A stretch of 64,000 nt of DNA, taken from Lamellibrachia satsuma. Lineage: Eukaryota; Annelida; Polychaeta; Sabellida; Siboglinidae. The DNA lies in the NCBI GenBank assembly GCA_033239005.1, contig BSQZ01000073.1:1670001-1734000 (forward strand), in the 5' to 3' direction. The notes beneath the pieces are model-generated. The model was not told where the DNA came from. It was given only the letters and a program-made list of their open reading frames with translations, and did not search any database. Numbering within the stretch: the stretch's first letter is position 1; each line of letters opens with the position of its first letter. Below are positions 16,490 through 29,639 of the stretch, piece after piece. A program made the position numbers and the translations under genes.

Positions 16490-19325
16490 ACATTTATTAT
16501 TATTAAACATTTATACATATATAAGTAAAATATTTACATAAAGTTGTACATATATAAATAAAATATATTAAAATAAGCTAATACAGATAAAAGAATAAAT
16601 TAAATGAGCTAACAGATTTAATAATAAAAATAAATAAGGTGCTTAAATTAGTTAAATAAATAGGTAGACTAAGTAAAATACATAAATCAAATGTATAGCT
16701 AAAATGTCACTGGAATATCAATGCTGCAAAGTGCAAAGTTGCCTGTTGGAACAAATGTGTCTTTAATAATGTCTTAAAGGTGGCAACGGAGTTTGCATTA
16801 CTGACTACGTGAGGCATAGCATTCTATTGAATCAGCACAGCCACAAGAATGAATGACTAAAGTCAATTGTTTCGATGATTTCAACAAAAATACTAACTTT
16901 TTAATTAAACCGTTTGCAGATATTACTTAATTCACACACTACATACTACATCAACAAACCAGATCAGCTAAATCAGTTGAGGATGCAGTTTTCAGTGACA
17001 CGTGGAGCTAGTATATTCATAGAATCTATAGTGTTTACTGTACAATTATAAAGAACACCAATATGTTCTTTCATAGGGAAATAATTGTTTGAAATATTCC
17101 CTGCATGCATAATGCAAAAAAATTATAGTCCAGTGTCAAAACTGGTTTACATACACTGCAGGCTGATATGAATACATGGAGAAAGACTACACCCAAAGTA
17201 GTGCAGCAGTACAAAGACTAGTCGACATCAGCCCATCATAAAAGGAATTACAAGGAGTACATTGCAGCAATATTCACAGTTCACTGTTTCATAAATCCAA
17301 TCCATGTCGAAGTTCACATGACATTATAGGCTCTTTGCAGCAAAGTTCATAAGTTGTTCACATGACATTGTACACATATTCACAGTTCACTGTTTCGTAA
17401 ATCCATGCATGTGTAATATGTGGATTTCACAGCCTGATATACAATTTTTGGCTGATCTAGACATGCCAAACTTTCTGCTGAAGCTGTCATGCAAAGTTCA
17501 TTCTGGTTCTGGATGGCCGTTCTCTTGGCTGGAGTAACTGTTGCAGTGCATAATCTTCTTGGAAGTCACTGGCCCTACAATGATACTGTATATTCGACTG
17601 ATAATTGTCTGTGATTTTGCAACTGATGTGTGAAATATTATTTATTACTGTATGCATGTTTACTACAAGGTATGGTTAAAGAAGTAACTCGAACTTGTCT
17701 AGTTCTAGTACCATTGTTACGTTATGTAACAGATGTAGTGTGATAAATTTAAAAATGTGTACAATCAGCCCAAACAAGATCTGAATGATTGATACTTATG
17801 TATATGTGTTGCAGACAGTAGACAATTAAAACATGTTTATAATGTAATTTAACCAAACAATGGATACTGTTAACTTGCACGAATTGGCCACCATTAATAA
17901 TTGGCTACCTTAAAAGCAGCCTTGTCACAGTCGTAGAATTTTCAAGTTAATGACATTTCTATCCAGTTTTCAAATTAGAGTGACACTAGCAATTAGGAAT
18001 GTAAAATAATTAAATTACTTGTGTTATTAGCACTGGCCCACTAAATTGACTACGAGTATGGCATAGGTAACTGAAGCATATTTTGTGTGTTGGTGGGGCA
18101 TGAAAATTTGTTTGAGTTGAAGTCACGTACAGCATGAAACTAAGGCAAATTTTGAACAACAATGTCACATGTACACCACTAATATTTGGAGAAGCCAAAA
18201 AGTGTCTCATCTGCCCCTGATATATCCCTGGGTGCAGCTGCCCTCATCCTCTGTTACAGCACCTATGATTGCTAGTAAATATATGTGCAATGGATTTCAG
18301 TTGCTACATTGTTGTTTTGTGGAAGGCAATATTGAACCATTGATATTTTTTATTTAATTAGGCATGTTGATCAATAGTATTATTCATGCCTATTGTGTTA
18401 CATCGAAACATCATACTGTATCATGTTTGTTATGTGTGTACAGCATAACAAGTGCCCAATGTGTTAAGTTGGTGGCACACAGGAATTAAATTATTAAAAA
18501 CAAATCTTGTCAAGTAATACTTGCCATACTTGTTATTGTTATGCTGATTATATTAATAATTGTTTATGGTGTATAGCCTCCACTCGTTACCACCATTTCC
18601 TCCCTAATTAACATACAATTCAATGCATCTACACAGTACACATCTAAAATAAATGGATCAACCAATCAAGTACAGTTAAAATCAGACTCTTACAAGTTAC
18701 AGGGGTTATGATTCGTGAATGATTTTCTTTTAAAATCAAGTTCCATGTGCAACTTTGCATCGAATAATTTGCTAATAATCACCACACACGATACATGCTA
18801 ATTAGGAAGTAATAGATGTATGCAAGTTTTATTTGATTGTATAAAATATAAATTTATAAAAATAATGCTTTACAAAAAACTAAGCATTTACATGCAAATT
18901 GTGCCTAAATTATTAGGGCATATGCCGACGGTTTTTCCAGCATTTTTGTACCTGAATGCGTTCCTTGCATCATTCCGCATATGTTCCAGTAAAAAAGTTC
19001 ATATATTCTTTTAAAACATTGTGTTTTAGGCCACTATTAATCGTTTTACACTTCAAACAGCGGAACCGATTGCATGATACACATGGCGCCTGTGCGATTT
19101 GCGCATTACTCACTCCTCGGTGCCATCAGAACCGCGAAGGCGATCTTTGTGTGTATCGCGCGTACAATTACGCATCGTAAAAAAAATAAAAGATAAAAAA
19201 GAGAAAGTAAGCTAAAAAAAATTTTTTAAACTAAAGAATTCTACAAAAAAATTAAATATCCCCAGTTTTTATATTAAACGCAACATTTGTAGAGCACGTA
19301 CAGTCACTTGTAACGTAATATTTCC
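16490..19325. other. Gene-free AT-rich spacer with minor repeats
   Basis: Contains a second copy of the unnamed dispersed repeat near 16862-16920 and a short local duplication around 17270-17420 (ttcacagttcactgtttc twice). I see no gene in it. The 15990-16490 stretch to its left is likewise empty. Confidence 0.4.
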
Positions 19326-19329
19326 TCTT

Positions 19330-19830
19330 TTATTTAATAAAATATTTGATATTGCAAATATTATTTTTTTTTTAAATTATTTGGTTGATATTAAATGTTA
19401 TGCGTATGCGCAACTACAAGGGGGCATCTCATTGCATGTCATTGTTAATATAATTAAATTTTATTTCATTTAATTTATATTATCTGTCGTTTGGTGAACA
19501 AAGACTATTGTTTTTTTAATTAAAATTATACTGTTGATATTGCATGTCATGTGCATGTGCAACTTTAAAGGGACAACGCATTGCACGTCATTGTTAACGT
19601 AATTAAATTAAAAAGAATGCATGGGTTAAATTATCTGTCGTTTGGTGAGCAAAGGTTATTGTTTTTGTAATTAAAACATAAACTGATGATATTGCATGTC
19701 ATGCACATCTTTAAAGGTACAATTCATTGCATGTCATTGTTAATATAATTAAATTTGAAAGATTGCAGGGGTTAAATTATCTGTCGTTTTGGTGAACAAA
19801 GGTTTTTTTAAATCATGCTGATATTGCATG
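19330..19830 (+). repeat. ~150-bp tandem repeat, also present inverted at 30.5 kb
   Basis: Three to four diverged copies share ttatctgtcgtttggtga, a gatattgcatgtcat block and attgcatgtcattgttaa. The ctgtcgtttggtg block recurs at about 19481, 19632 and 19778. The same unit appears twice in the opposite orientation at about 30500-30735. Confidence 0.8.
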
Positions 19831-20299
19831 TCTGGTTTCCTTCTGATGGGGAGGGAGGGGGAGGGATTCTGTGTTGTCCGTTTTCGCAGCAACATCCTGC
19901 GGAGAAATCGTGATGTAGTACCGCCTTGCCAGTGATTAATGGGAAGAAGAAGATATAGCTCAGAAACAATTTTAATTGTTCATAGTAAATAACATTAATT
20001 ACTTTCTCATAATACATGTGAATTAAAAGCATCCTTTCATTGCGCATACACACATTCAACAAAATATGTAACATTAATTAACATATTAGTAATTAATTAA
20101 TTGACGTGCTACACTATTGTAACAGCTAGTGTGATTTTGACGTGTAATAAATAAAACACAACAGTTTACAGTTATTTATCTTTCTTAAAGAGATGGAGTC
20201 ATCATAGAGTATTCAACTTAACTTCCGGCTACTTGGACTTGGTGCAGCGACTTGAATTTGGTGTAGATCATTTACAGAAATACGTGGAATATCAAATAG

Positions 20300-20625
20300 A
20301 ATAAGTATTACTATTGCATATATATTATACACAAACGTATTGTAGACATATATTAGGAAACAGGTTTTGTTAATTATTAGTCAGAGGGAGTATTTTAGAG
20401 TAAGTTAGTTTCGGATTCTGTCAGGGAATTCAGCGAGCGTTAATAGGGGTGTTTACAATTCGAAAAATTAGATAACAGTGAATAGTCAGTAACAGTGAAT
20501 ATTGGTTAGAATAAGTATTAGTATTATACATATATTGTTCACCAACTTCTTGTAGACATATATTAAGAAACCGTTGTTATTAACAGAGGTAGTATTTTTT
20601 TTTTCCCGGATTCAAACTCAACGAG
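20300..20625 (+). repeat. Two tandem monomers in the retrotransposon 5' region
   Basis: Blocks agaataagtatta, tgtagacatatatta and gaaac recur at about 208-bp offset (20300-20410 and 20508-20625). Tandem 5' monomers acting as promoters are known from some LINE families; that role here is a guess. Confidence 0.55.
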
Positions 20626-20956
20626 TGATAAAAGGGAGTTTGTTTACAAGTCATTCAACCCGTGCATCGAGCTATCGTTTACATTAGCTAATATATATAT
20701 ATATAAGATAAAGTGATTTATTTACTTAAATTACATACATAAGGTAATATCTGACATAGTGGTAGTCAACGTTTTCGGTAAAAAGGAATTAACAGCAGGA
20801 CTTTAGCGTAAATTAGTACACACTCACTTCGTTGTTTTGTTACACAGTGTTCTCCGTATTCGCTAGGTGGCAGGATTTTTAGCCTAAAGTGTTCTTTTGA
20901 TCACAAAAACAGCCTTATTCAAGGCTAACGTAGCACACTAATTAAAACTAAATTGT

Positions 20957-22278
20957 ATGATGGCCCCGTGCAAACGACAGTTAAAGGCCACAAGGCACGT
21001 AATTTGTGGCAGTTGTAGTAACTGGGTAGATTTCGTCAAGTCTGGGTGCGAAAAGTCCTGGGCTGAGGTCCAGGCAGATAGTTTTAATTTTGAGTGTAGG
21101 GGATGCGCAAGGATGAAGGAAATAGAGGTGGAGTTGAAAGAGCTGAGACTGCTCGTTGTGGCAATGGTGGGAAGGGATCAGGGAGTTGTGCCAGTAGTTC
21201 CGGTGAGGGAACAGTAGACGATAAAGTGGGGAAAGACACAAGAGATGCTAGGGAGAGCTCACCTCAGCCTGGGAGGAAGCTGAGAGGAGGGAAGGTGACA
21301 GGTCATAGGGAGACAGGACGTAAGGAGACGGGAAGGAAAGGAACGGGAGGGAAGACAACCGGGGTGAAGGAGAGGGGAGTAGGGGAGACAGGAGGGAAGG
21401 AGAAGGGAGTGGGGGAGACGGGAGGGAAGACAACCGGGGTGAAGGAGAGGGGAGTAGCGGAGACAGGAGGGAAGGAGAAGGGAGTGGGGGAGACGGGAGG
21501 GAAAACAACCGGAGTGAAGGAGAGGGGAGTAGCGGAGACAGGAGGGAAGGAGAAGGGAGTGGGGGAGACGGGAGGGAAAACAACCGGAGTGAAGGAGAGG
21601 GGAGTAGGGGAGACAGGAGGGAAGGAGACGGGAGTGGGGGAGACGGAAGGGAAGGGGTCAGGACAGAATGTGATGGAGGGGATCGAAAGGAAGAGTTATT
21701 CTGCAGCAGTGATAGAGGGGGTGAGGAAGAGAGCGAGGGTGTTTGTGGGGGATTCGATAGTTAGGAAGACCGACAGAGTCTTAAACAAGGGAGATGATGT
21801 GGTGGTCTGCTTGCCTGGAGCCAAAATAGAGGCGATAACTGAGAGGGTAAAAAACATCGTAGGCTCGGGTAAGGGTGGATCTGTTTTAGTACATGTAGGG
21901 ACAAATAACGTAGAGAGGGAGGGTACAACTGCCATAGTTAGGAAATATAGGCAGTTGGTCAGAACACTAAAACAGACGCGGGTTGAGCAGGTAATACTGT
22001 CAGGGATTTTACCTGTGATGGGCAGGAGGGGTCATAAATATCGAAATTGTCGGGGGATGGCAATTAACATGTTAGTCCAGAGGCTGTGTAGGGATGAGGA
22101 AGTTGGATTTGTGGATTTATGGGAAAGTTTTGTTGGGAGGGCTGATATGTACATGAAGGATGGGCTTCATTTAAGTGGAAAGGGGGCGGCAGTATTCGCG
22201 GACAAACTTTCAGCAGCAGTAGATAGCGACTTGGGTACAATGACAAATATTTTTGGAAGTAAACATTCTTTAAACTAG
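20957..22278 (+). pseudogene. Retrotransposon ORF1: zinc finger plus SGNH esterase-like protein, frameshifted
   Basis: Part 1 (20957-21217) has a CGSCSNWV…CRGC pattern, a likely zinc-binding module, followed by a short heptad-like stretch (MKEIEVELKELRLL). Part 2, in another frame (21103-22278), continues with a basic linker and four copies of a 75-bp unit (21376-21660; GVGETGGKEKG type). It then has an esterase-like domain with VFVGDSIVRKTDRV (GDS block), VLVHVGTNNVE (GTNN block) and DGLHLSGKG (DxxH block). These blocks match the SGNH hydrolase fold seen in ORF1 of CR1/L2-type LINEs, where it is thought to aid RNA or membrane association. The two parts were probably one protein before a frame break near 21200. 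Confidence 0.8.
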
Positions 22279-22300
22279 AAGTGCAGGGGGTTACCTAGAG

Positions 22301-25148
22301 GTGTCTCAAGCAGAACAAGAGACCACTAGCACAGATAAACCAATATCAAATCATCCGAAAAACATCTCTGAAAAAGGTTATAGATGCGTATGTTTAAATG
22401 CAAGGAGCATAGTAAATAAGAAAAACGAATTAAACATTATGGTAGAAGATATTGACCCTCACATAATTGGTATAACTGAATCATGGGCCAACATAGATAT
22501 AACAGATGCTGAATTAGGACTGACAGGATACGTAATGTTTAGGAAAGATCGAATAGGAAGAAGGGGCGGGGAGTTATTTTATATGTTAAAGAATCTATTC
22601 AGGCTTATGAAATGAAACTAGAAAGGGAAGCAGATTGCGATGAAGCTGTTTGGTGCAAAATTGTTTCAGGAAATTCAAAATTAACTGTTGGATTAGTTTA
22701 CCGAAGTCCAAACATAAACGAAGAGGACAACACAAAAATAAAAACGCTATAAAGGAAGTTAGTAAAGGGAATGTATCATAATGGGAGATTTTAACCATGG
22801 ACACATACAATGGAATTCTCTAGAGAGCACAGGGATTGAGGATCAACAATTTCTATGTTTAATCCAGGATAGCTTTCTTACTCAGCACGTACTAGAACCA
22901 ACCAGGGAAAATGTATTAGATATAGTTTTGTCATCACAAAAAGAATTAGTGGACAATGTAAAAATATTTGAACCATTGGGTAATAGTGACCATAATCAAA
23001 TACATTTTGACATCAATGTAAAATCAGAAAGTAAAAATAAGAAAACGTACAAGAGAAACTTCCACAAAGGTAACTACAAAGATATGAGAAAATACTTAGC
23101 ACAGCTAGATTGGAATAACATGCTGATGAATAAGACTGCAATTGAATGTTGGAATATTCTAAAATATGAAATTGAGAGTATCATTGATAAATTTGTTCCC
23201 TTCCGAAAACAAGGAAAACGGTGTAGAAAGAAACACGTGTCAAAAAGAGGCAATTAGAAAAATAATGCTAAAACAAACTATGTGGAGGGTTTATAGGCGT
23301 ACCAGAAAGGAAGAAGACTATGCAAAATACAAAGAGGCACTTAATGCAGCTACAACTGAAATCAGACAATCTAAAAGAAGCTATGAGCAAAAACTGCATG
23401 TAACATAAAAACTGACAGCAAGAGTTTTTATGCATATGTCAGGAGTAAACAAAACGTACAAGACAAGGTTGGACCTCTAGAAGACAGTGCTGGAAATATA
23501 ATATCACAGGGGTTTTTAATGGCGGAAGACCTAAATGGTTACTTCAGTTCAGTGTTTACAAAAGAAGATATTAGTTCATTACCAGTTGCTGATGCTAAAT
23601 TTCAGGGGACTAAATCTGACTATTTAGGACCGTTAGTTGTAACTCCAGAATTGGTAGCTAGGAAAATAAAGGCAATGAAGGATAACAAATCACCGGGAGT
23701 GGATGGGATTCCTCCAAAATTACCAATGGAAACAGTAGATCAAATCAGTATACCACTTGCAAGAGTATTCAACTTGTCATTAAAAGAGGGAGTTGTTCCG
23801 TTTGAATGGAAAGAAGCAAACATCATACCATTATTTAAAAAGGGTTCGAGAAATAAGTCAGAGAATTACAGACCAGTGAGTTTAACGTCAGTGATTTGTA
23901 AATTATTAGAAAGGTTAATTAAAGACCATATGGTGGACTTCCTCGTTAAGCATAAATTATTAAATTCATCTCAACATGGATTCCTTAAAGCGAGGTCATG
24001 CTTAACAAATGTGTTATGTTTTTTGGAAGAAATCACTAAGTGGATAGACGAGGGATCGCCAGTAGATATTATCTACTTAGATTTTCAGAAAGCTTTTGAC
24101 AAAGTGCCACATCAAAGATTGCTACTTAAATTAAAAGCCCATGGTATCGGGGATAGCATAACTGACTGGATAGAACAATGGCTGACTGACAGAAGACAAC
24201 GAGTTGTAGTAGATGGCGAAGTTTCAAATTGGAAATCGGTTTTGAGTGGGGTACCTCAAGGATCAGTATTAGGACCTATATTATTCTTAATTTATATCAA
24301 TGACTTGGACGACAGTATAACAAGTAACGTACTGAAATTTGCGGACGACACAAAACTGTTTAGAAAGGTTAATACTGATGGTGATAAACAACATTTACAA
24401 AACGATCTAGACAGATTAGTGAAATGGTCTGAGAAATGGCAGATGCTGTTCAATTTTTGGGAAATGTAAATGCCTACATACAGGACATGGGAACTTGAAT
24501 GTAAACTATAAAATGGGAGCTACTGTTCTTGGTACTACTGTAAAAGAAAAGGACTTAGGAGTTACAATAAGCGCTGATATGAAAGTTTCAGAGCAGTGTG
24601 GTATTGCAGCTTCAAAGGGTAATCAAATTCTTGGATTGATTAGAAGAAACATAACATACAAGGGAAAAAAGTTAATTATACCTCTTTATAAAGCAATAGT
24701 TAGACCTCATTTAGAATACTGTATACAAGCATGGAGACCATATCGTAAGAAGGATATAGATACGCTTGAACGCATACAAAGGAGAGCAACTAAAATGATT
24801 CCAGAACTTAGAGACCTTAGTTATGAAGAACGCCTGAAAGAATGTGGTTTAACAACTCTAGAGACAAGGAGGTTAAGAGGAGATCAGATTGAAGTTTTTA
24901 AGATATTGAATGGGTATGAAAATATTGATAGAAATATGTTTTTCTCACTCAAGAAGGATAGCAGAACTAGAGGACATGAGGTAAAATTAGTAAAGGATCA
25001 ATGTAGATTGGACATCAGGAAGCACTCGTTCGCACAGAGGACAGTAAATGAATGGAACAAACTGTCTACAGATTGTGTAACTGCTAGCAGCGTGAATATG
25101 TTTAAAAACAAGGTTGACACATATATCAGAAGGGCGGGTTATAAGTAG
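22301..25148 (+). pseudogene. Retrotransposon ORF2: endonuclease–reverse transcriptase, frameshifted
   Basis: The endonuclease starts with RCVCLNARSIVNKKNEL and includes HIIGITESW, then after a frame change GLVYRSP, MGDFNHG and GNSDHNQI (the SDH motif). The reverse transcriptase spans about 23519-24469 with KSPGVDGIPP, NYRPVSLTSV, YLDFQKAFDKVPH, SGVPQGSVLGP and LKFADDTKLF. The C-terminal thumb region (24495-25148) ends with FKNKVDTYIRRAGYK and stop. Frame breaks lie near 22568, 22750, 23255, 23405 and 24465, so no full-length protein is made. It lies 22 bp downstream of ORF1 on the same strand. Confidence 0.9.
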
Positions 25149-25250
25149 GTGAACATTGTTGGACTCTCGATAAGCCAATGGCTTCCTTGTCCACTTGCCA
25201 TCTGGGCCTTTGGCTTGGATGGCAAATCTTGTTAAATCTTGTTAAATCTA

Positions 25251-25564
25251 TTCAGTATCCTTGGCACAATAATTACGTAAAAACAGAAATGTATTATTAT
25301 CATTATGGGACTACATAACTTTTCATTATCATTACAAGCCAGCATTGTCAGTTTCATTATCATTAACATCAATGACCAGTTATATGTAAAGAACTCCATG
25401 AACCATCTACTGTACACGTTTCAAAGTAACAATGGTGTTTTAAAACTGTCTGCTGGTGTAACTCATACTGCGCTGCTGCTTGGTGGGTTTATTGACACAG
25501 TTGTTAAAGACAGTAAGCTTACCTCTGGTCCACTGCTAGAAGTCTGGAACCCATGTCAGTGAAG
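25251..25564. other. Spacer between LINE tail and hAT element
   Basis: No family recognised; short unsupported frames only. Confidence 0.4.
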
Positions 25565-25572
25565 TGATCACC

Positions 25573-28500
25573 CAGGGCGTTTTTTATTGAATTTTCACTG
25601 GGGGGCAATGTCCTAAAACGGCACTCCAAATGGTTAAAAAGGGCAGCTTACGCATTATTAATGATTATTTACATAACCTGGAGCCCCCATCTTCTGGTCT
25701 TCTCCAGGAATTTGACGACAGCGGGTCGAGGGTCAAAGTAGGCGGTGCCCACAACATTCAGTGCCACAATGAGGCGGGCGTTTCTCGTGTCCTCACCCAT
25801 GCTTGTGCGGTGATTGTCGACCACGAGGTTGTGGTGGCTCACGATCCGTTCGGTCTGCATAGAGTGTGGACTCATGCAAGCCAGAGATGCCAACACCTTC
25901 TGAACTGAACCTGTGGTGACTGGCAGAAGTTGCCGCAATCTGACAGTCATCTTACAACCGAGATCACAGCCATCAGGCAGGAACGGCACATTCATCATGT
26001 TCTCACATTGCTCGGTTGCCCCATCCGCAAAGTAAGAAGCTTCGTCTGGAAAAAGACGCCTTACGACACGCACGCCATGTTCAACGAATGATCCCAGGTT
26101 GCGTGATATCACCAACCCCTTCATGTCTTTGATGATGTCCTCCTGCTCCGGGTGGATGCGTTCAGACAAGTATTCGTGGGATGCTTGCACGACCTCCAGT
26201 CTGATTGTTCGTGCATTACGGCGGTTCGTACAAACGAACTGTTGGTTGGACTTTCGCTGTGTTAGGTCCTCATTGGTGCTATCGGTTGGGCAACTCTCTT
26301 TCTCCTCTCTTCTTCCCGGGAATAGTCCATCCCTCATCAATCTCAACTTCTTGACGGCAGCGCCAGTCACAGTGAGAAGATCGCTGATGAACAAATCACT
26401 CCTTTGCAACTTCTTCTGGAATGTTTCAAATATCTCCAGGATGTCGCCCATCAGTGAGGTGATCCACTTCTGTTTGTGGTTCCAGATTCTCAGAAACCCT
26501 TTGGCTTCAGCCTTCTCCTTTCTATCGCTGGTACTTTCTGGTGCCTGCATCTGTTCTCACACATTAATACAGACTGTTATGTTATTCAGCACAGCATCCA
26601 CCAGCTGCAGCTCGTGCTGAGCAAACTTGACTTCGTGGTGCCGGGGGAACTGTTTGACATTCCCGGCTTGTGCTGACAACATCTTCATCCTTCTCGGCGT
26701 CCGGAAGAATCGTACGAGCCTCAGTAGATTAGACTTCCAGATGCCCAGCTCCGGTACAGTGTTGACGACCGACTCAATGGCTACGTCCGACCGGTGAGCA
26801 GCACACCAGAAAGTTGCCAGACCTCTCTGCACTTGGTCAGCAAGCAAACGCCATGACCCACCATGTCTGCCAGTGTTTGCCGATTCGCCGTCAGTGGTGA
26901 CACCGACGAGCTTCGTGTCTTTACCTCCGGTCAGATCCAAAGTTTTGTTCACCGCTTCCAGTAGTCCACGGGCGCCGTTCTTCTCTGGCGAATGCATGGC
27001 GACGAACACACTCGTTACGCTACTATCACTATTAGCCATCCGTCCACTTACAAACTTGTGGTCCAACATTTGCCTGTCACAGCTGCCATCAATCTGCACA
27101 CGTGCATCGGTTGAACATTTGAGACAGACGCACTTTCTCTAGTTCGTATTATGACATCCAGCATCTGCTTGTAGTAGTTCGGATCCCTGTAGTGTAGATC
27201 GCTAGACGAGGGCGTGAATGGAACAAATTCCACATATGCGCCATTTTGTCGCATAGTGGCCAATAGATGGTCCGACGCCAAACAAGCCAGAGATCGCATC
27301 GGCCACGATCGGGCGGAGACCGTTTCGATTAGAGTCGTTGTATACGTCGACGCCCATTCGCAGAAGCATCGCAAAAATAGTCTTATTGTAAGCAGTGAGT
27401 GCGCGTAGCCATGGATGCGACGTTGTGCACTCTTCCTAGGCTTCGTCCATCTTCTTCTTGCTTGTAGCTGCCATGTGCAGTTCAGAGGTCATATGGTCAA
27501 TGACCCTTTCCAGCTTATCACTACAGTCCGTCCTGACGCCTCTTGCGATTGGGATAGTGCCATTTTTAGAACTTTTCTTTGCCATCTCTTCATACTCCTG
27601 ACATGTTGTACATAGAATGTGAGCCCTTGTTCGGCCACATTTCTTTGCCGAATATGAGCGAAGCTCGGGGAATTTGTTGACAACATCTGCAATAGTTAAA
27701 GGAATTCCTGTGTACGTCGGTGTGCGGGAACTTGACGGTCTCTGGTGTGAAGTTGCGTTGTCGGTTTCCAAGTGTCTGGGTAAGGTGGTGATCTTTGTCG
27801 CCAGGAGTGTGGTCAGGTGTGATGGCAGTGGACGGATCATGGCTGCTTGATGAACTGGTTATCGGGCGAGAACACGACGAAGGCAGTACCTCTATGACTG
27901 GTGGTACACTTTATCTTTGGGAGTGTCATCAGATGTGATGGCAGCGGACGGATCATAGTTCCCTGGCGGCATTGTGGGTATTTCTGGTAATGAGTCATTG
28001 AGGCCGCGTCGAAAAATTGTGTCTAGGAGTTGACATTTTGCGGCAGATTTCTGTAGCTCTTCTTGTCTTCGTTTTGCATTTCTGTCTCTCTTAGGCATGA
28101 CTGGCAGGATATCGACCTGGACAAATTAAATGGTTAAATGTAATAACTAACTCAGGAAAAGCATGTCTATTTGAAACATTTGTAGAGTGGAATTACAATC
28201 CGAGCGGCGACATGCTCTAGACTCTAGACATAAATATACTGAAGATATAGGCTTAAGGCAGAAAATAGAGTAATACAAAACATGTATACCACGTCTATCA
28301 ATGAAATGGTTGGCTAAGTGCATAACAAATCAAAATATAGAAAATACGTACTTCCAAAACTGACATGTGCAAATGTTGATTACATTTTATGTTAATATGT
28401 GCACCACCAACTTTTGAGTAACAATTTTCCAAAGTTGAAGTCCCTGCTGACCGCCAACTTTCCATCTCACATGTAGAACACTATCAACTACTCATACATT

Positions 28501-29477
28501 TTAAAGTTTATTTGTTTAGTATGTATACACTATGCTTATTTGAGTTATCATGCTTAAAATTTCGATTTCTCAAAGATGCGGTGAATGAATTGGCTAGGTT
28601 ACTGCCTTAATCAAAATCTACCCTGACAGGTTTATGGCTGTTGTGATGTTTGTATCATCTTACCTACAAGAGGGATCATTATTAAAATGTGATTATTTTG
28701 TGATATTTGTTAAACGTTTCAAATTGCTTTCGTTGGACATTACACACACTTTGCCAGGTTTATTTATTATTTGAAAAAAAACAGCCGACTGACAGGTTGT
28801 TGATACGTCGTTAATCGCCGCCCGCTCGCTCTCGACCATTGGTAATAGCGAATGGGCGTGGTTTAGTCTCGCCTGTGCTATACCGGGTACGTTTAGCAAT
28901 TTCGCGGCCAGGACACCGGTTTATGTTAACAGCTATTTCAACATCACTGTAAAGAGCTGGACTGCACGCGGCTCAATCGTGTAAAATGTGATGGCACGTC
29001 TTGTTGAATTATACACAATTGAAACAAACAGTAACATGCAGGTACACATATTTACATATACATAATCATTAGCTATTCTAGAACCGGAACACTGACGTCA
29101 TAAGTAAACACTTCTATGGCTATGGTATGGCTATGCCAAAGCACGTTTTCAGTTCTTCGCATGCACTGTATGAAGAAGCCATTCGGCAATACGTCACTGT
29201 TATTGCTATGATGCTATTACATTCCCATATCAATAAATTGGTCTTCTGTAGACATATTGCCCTTCTTTAACTTTGGAACTTTTTTGATTTTGCCACCAAT
29301 GAATTAAAACATACTAACAAAAAGAATACAAATTAAGACCTACGTTAATACGTAAAAGAGGCTGGTTAAGGAGAATGGGGGCACGCATTGGGGGGGCAAG
29401 TTGGTTTGACTGGGGGGGGCAATTGAAAGGGCTGGGGGGGGCATTGCCCCCCACTTTGTATGTTAAAAAACGCCCTG
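25573..29477 (-). mobile_element. hAT transposon (KIAA1586/ZNF862-like type) with TIRs and 8-bp target duplication
   Basis: Left end CAGGGCGTTTTTTA at 25573; right end TAAAAAACGCCCTG finishing at 29477, its exact inverse. Both ends also carry a GTGGGGGGCAATG-like block about 25-30 bp inside. Flanking 8-mers are TGATCACC (25565-25572) and TGGTCACC (29478-29485), a 7/8 match. Eight-bp duplications are characteristic of hAT elements. The minus strand carries a frame-broken transposase. One mismatch in the duplication and the frame breaks suggest moderate age. Confidence 0.9.
25669..28098 (-). pseudogene. hAT-type transposase, frame-broken
   Basis: Read on the minus strand. A basic N-terminal piece (28098-27892) starts MPKRDRNAKRRQEEL. 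The next piece (27840-27436) contains a BED-like finger pattern, ILCTTC followed by HMTSELH. The catalytic core spans 27374-26557: QIDGSCDRQML (likely first Asp), LVGVTTDGESANTG (second Asp) and FWCAAHRSDVA (the CxxH pair typical of hAT transposases). The C-terminal part (26550-25669) ends with TERIVSHHNLVVDNHRTS (last Glu, dimerisation region) and NVVGTAYFDPRPAVVKF. The pieces fall in different frames and upstream stops interrupt them; introns could explain some breaks. The closest family I recognise is the hAT lineage that gave rise to KIAA1586/ZNF862-like proteins. Confidence 0.75.
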
Positions 29478-29544
29478 TGGTCACCAATGATTAAAAGCCT
29501 GTCTCCATTAGGAGGCTAGTGTGAAAAGGATAGTTAGGTGGAGA

Positions 29545-29635
29545 CTCGATAAGCACATGGCGTCCTTGTCCGCTTGCCATCTGGGCCTTTGCCTTGGATG
29601 GCAATCTTGTTAAATATTGTTACAAATGGAGTAGG
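29545..29635 (+). mobile_element. CR1-like 3'-end fragment
   Basis: Matches the last ~90 bp of the copy at 20.2-25.25 kb: gactcgataagcacatggc, cttgccatctgggccttt and a ttgttaaatattgtta tail. It lies about 60 bp beyond the hAT element. Confidence 0.85.
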
Positions 29636-29639
29636 GACA

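Larger units (their letters stand above)
20200..25250 (+). mobile_element. CR1-like (Jockey-superfamily) non-LTR retrotransposon, near full length, inactive
   Basis: Two-ORF LINE. The 5' region (about 20200-20950, left limit uncertain) has two diverged ~208-bp tandem copies. ORF1 (20957-22278) has a CxxC…CxxC zinc finger, an internal 25-residue repeat and an SGNH esterase-like domain. ORF2 (about 22301-25148) has an endonuclease and a reverse transcriptase with the FADD catalytic motif. The 3' end carries a short (ttgttaaatc)2 tail at about 25225-25247. Several frameshifts make it non-autonomous now. The clade call rests on RT motif style and ORF1 architecture; L2-like is the main alternative. 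Confidence 0.87.
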
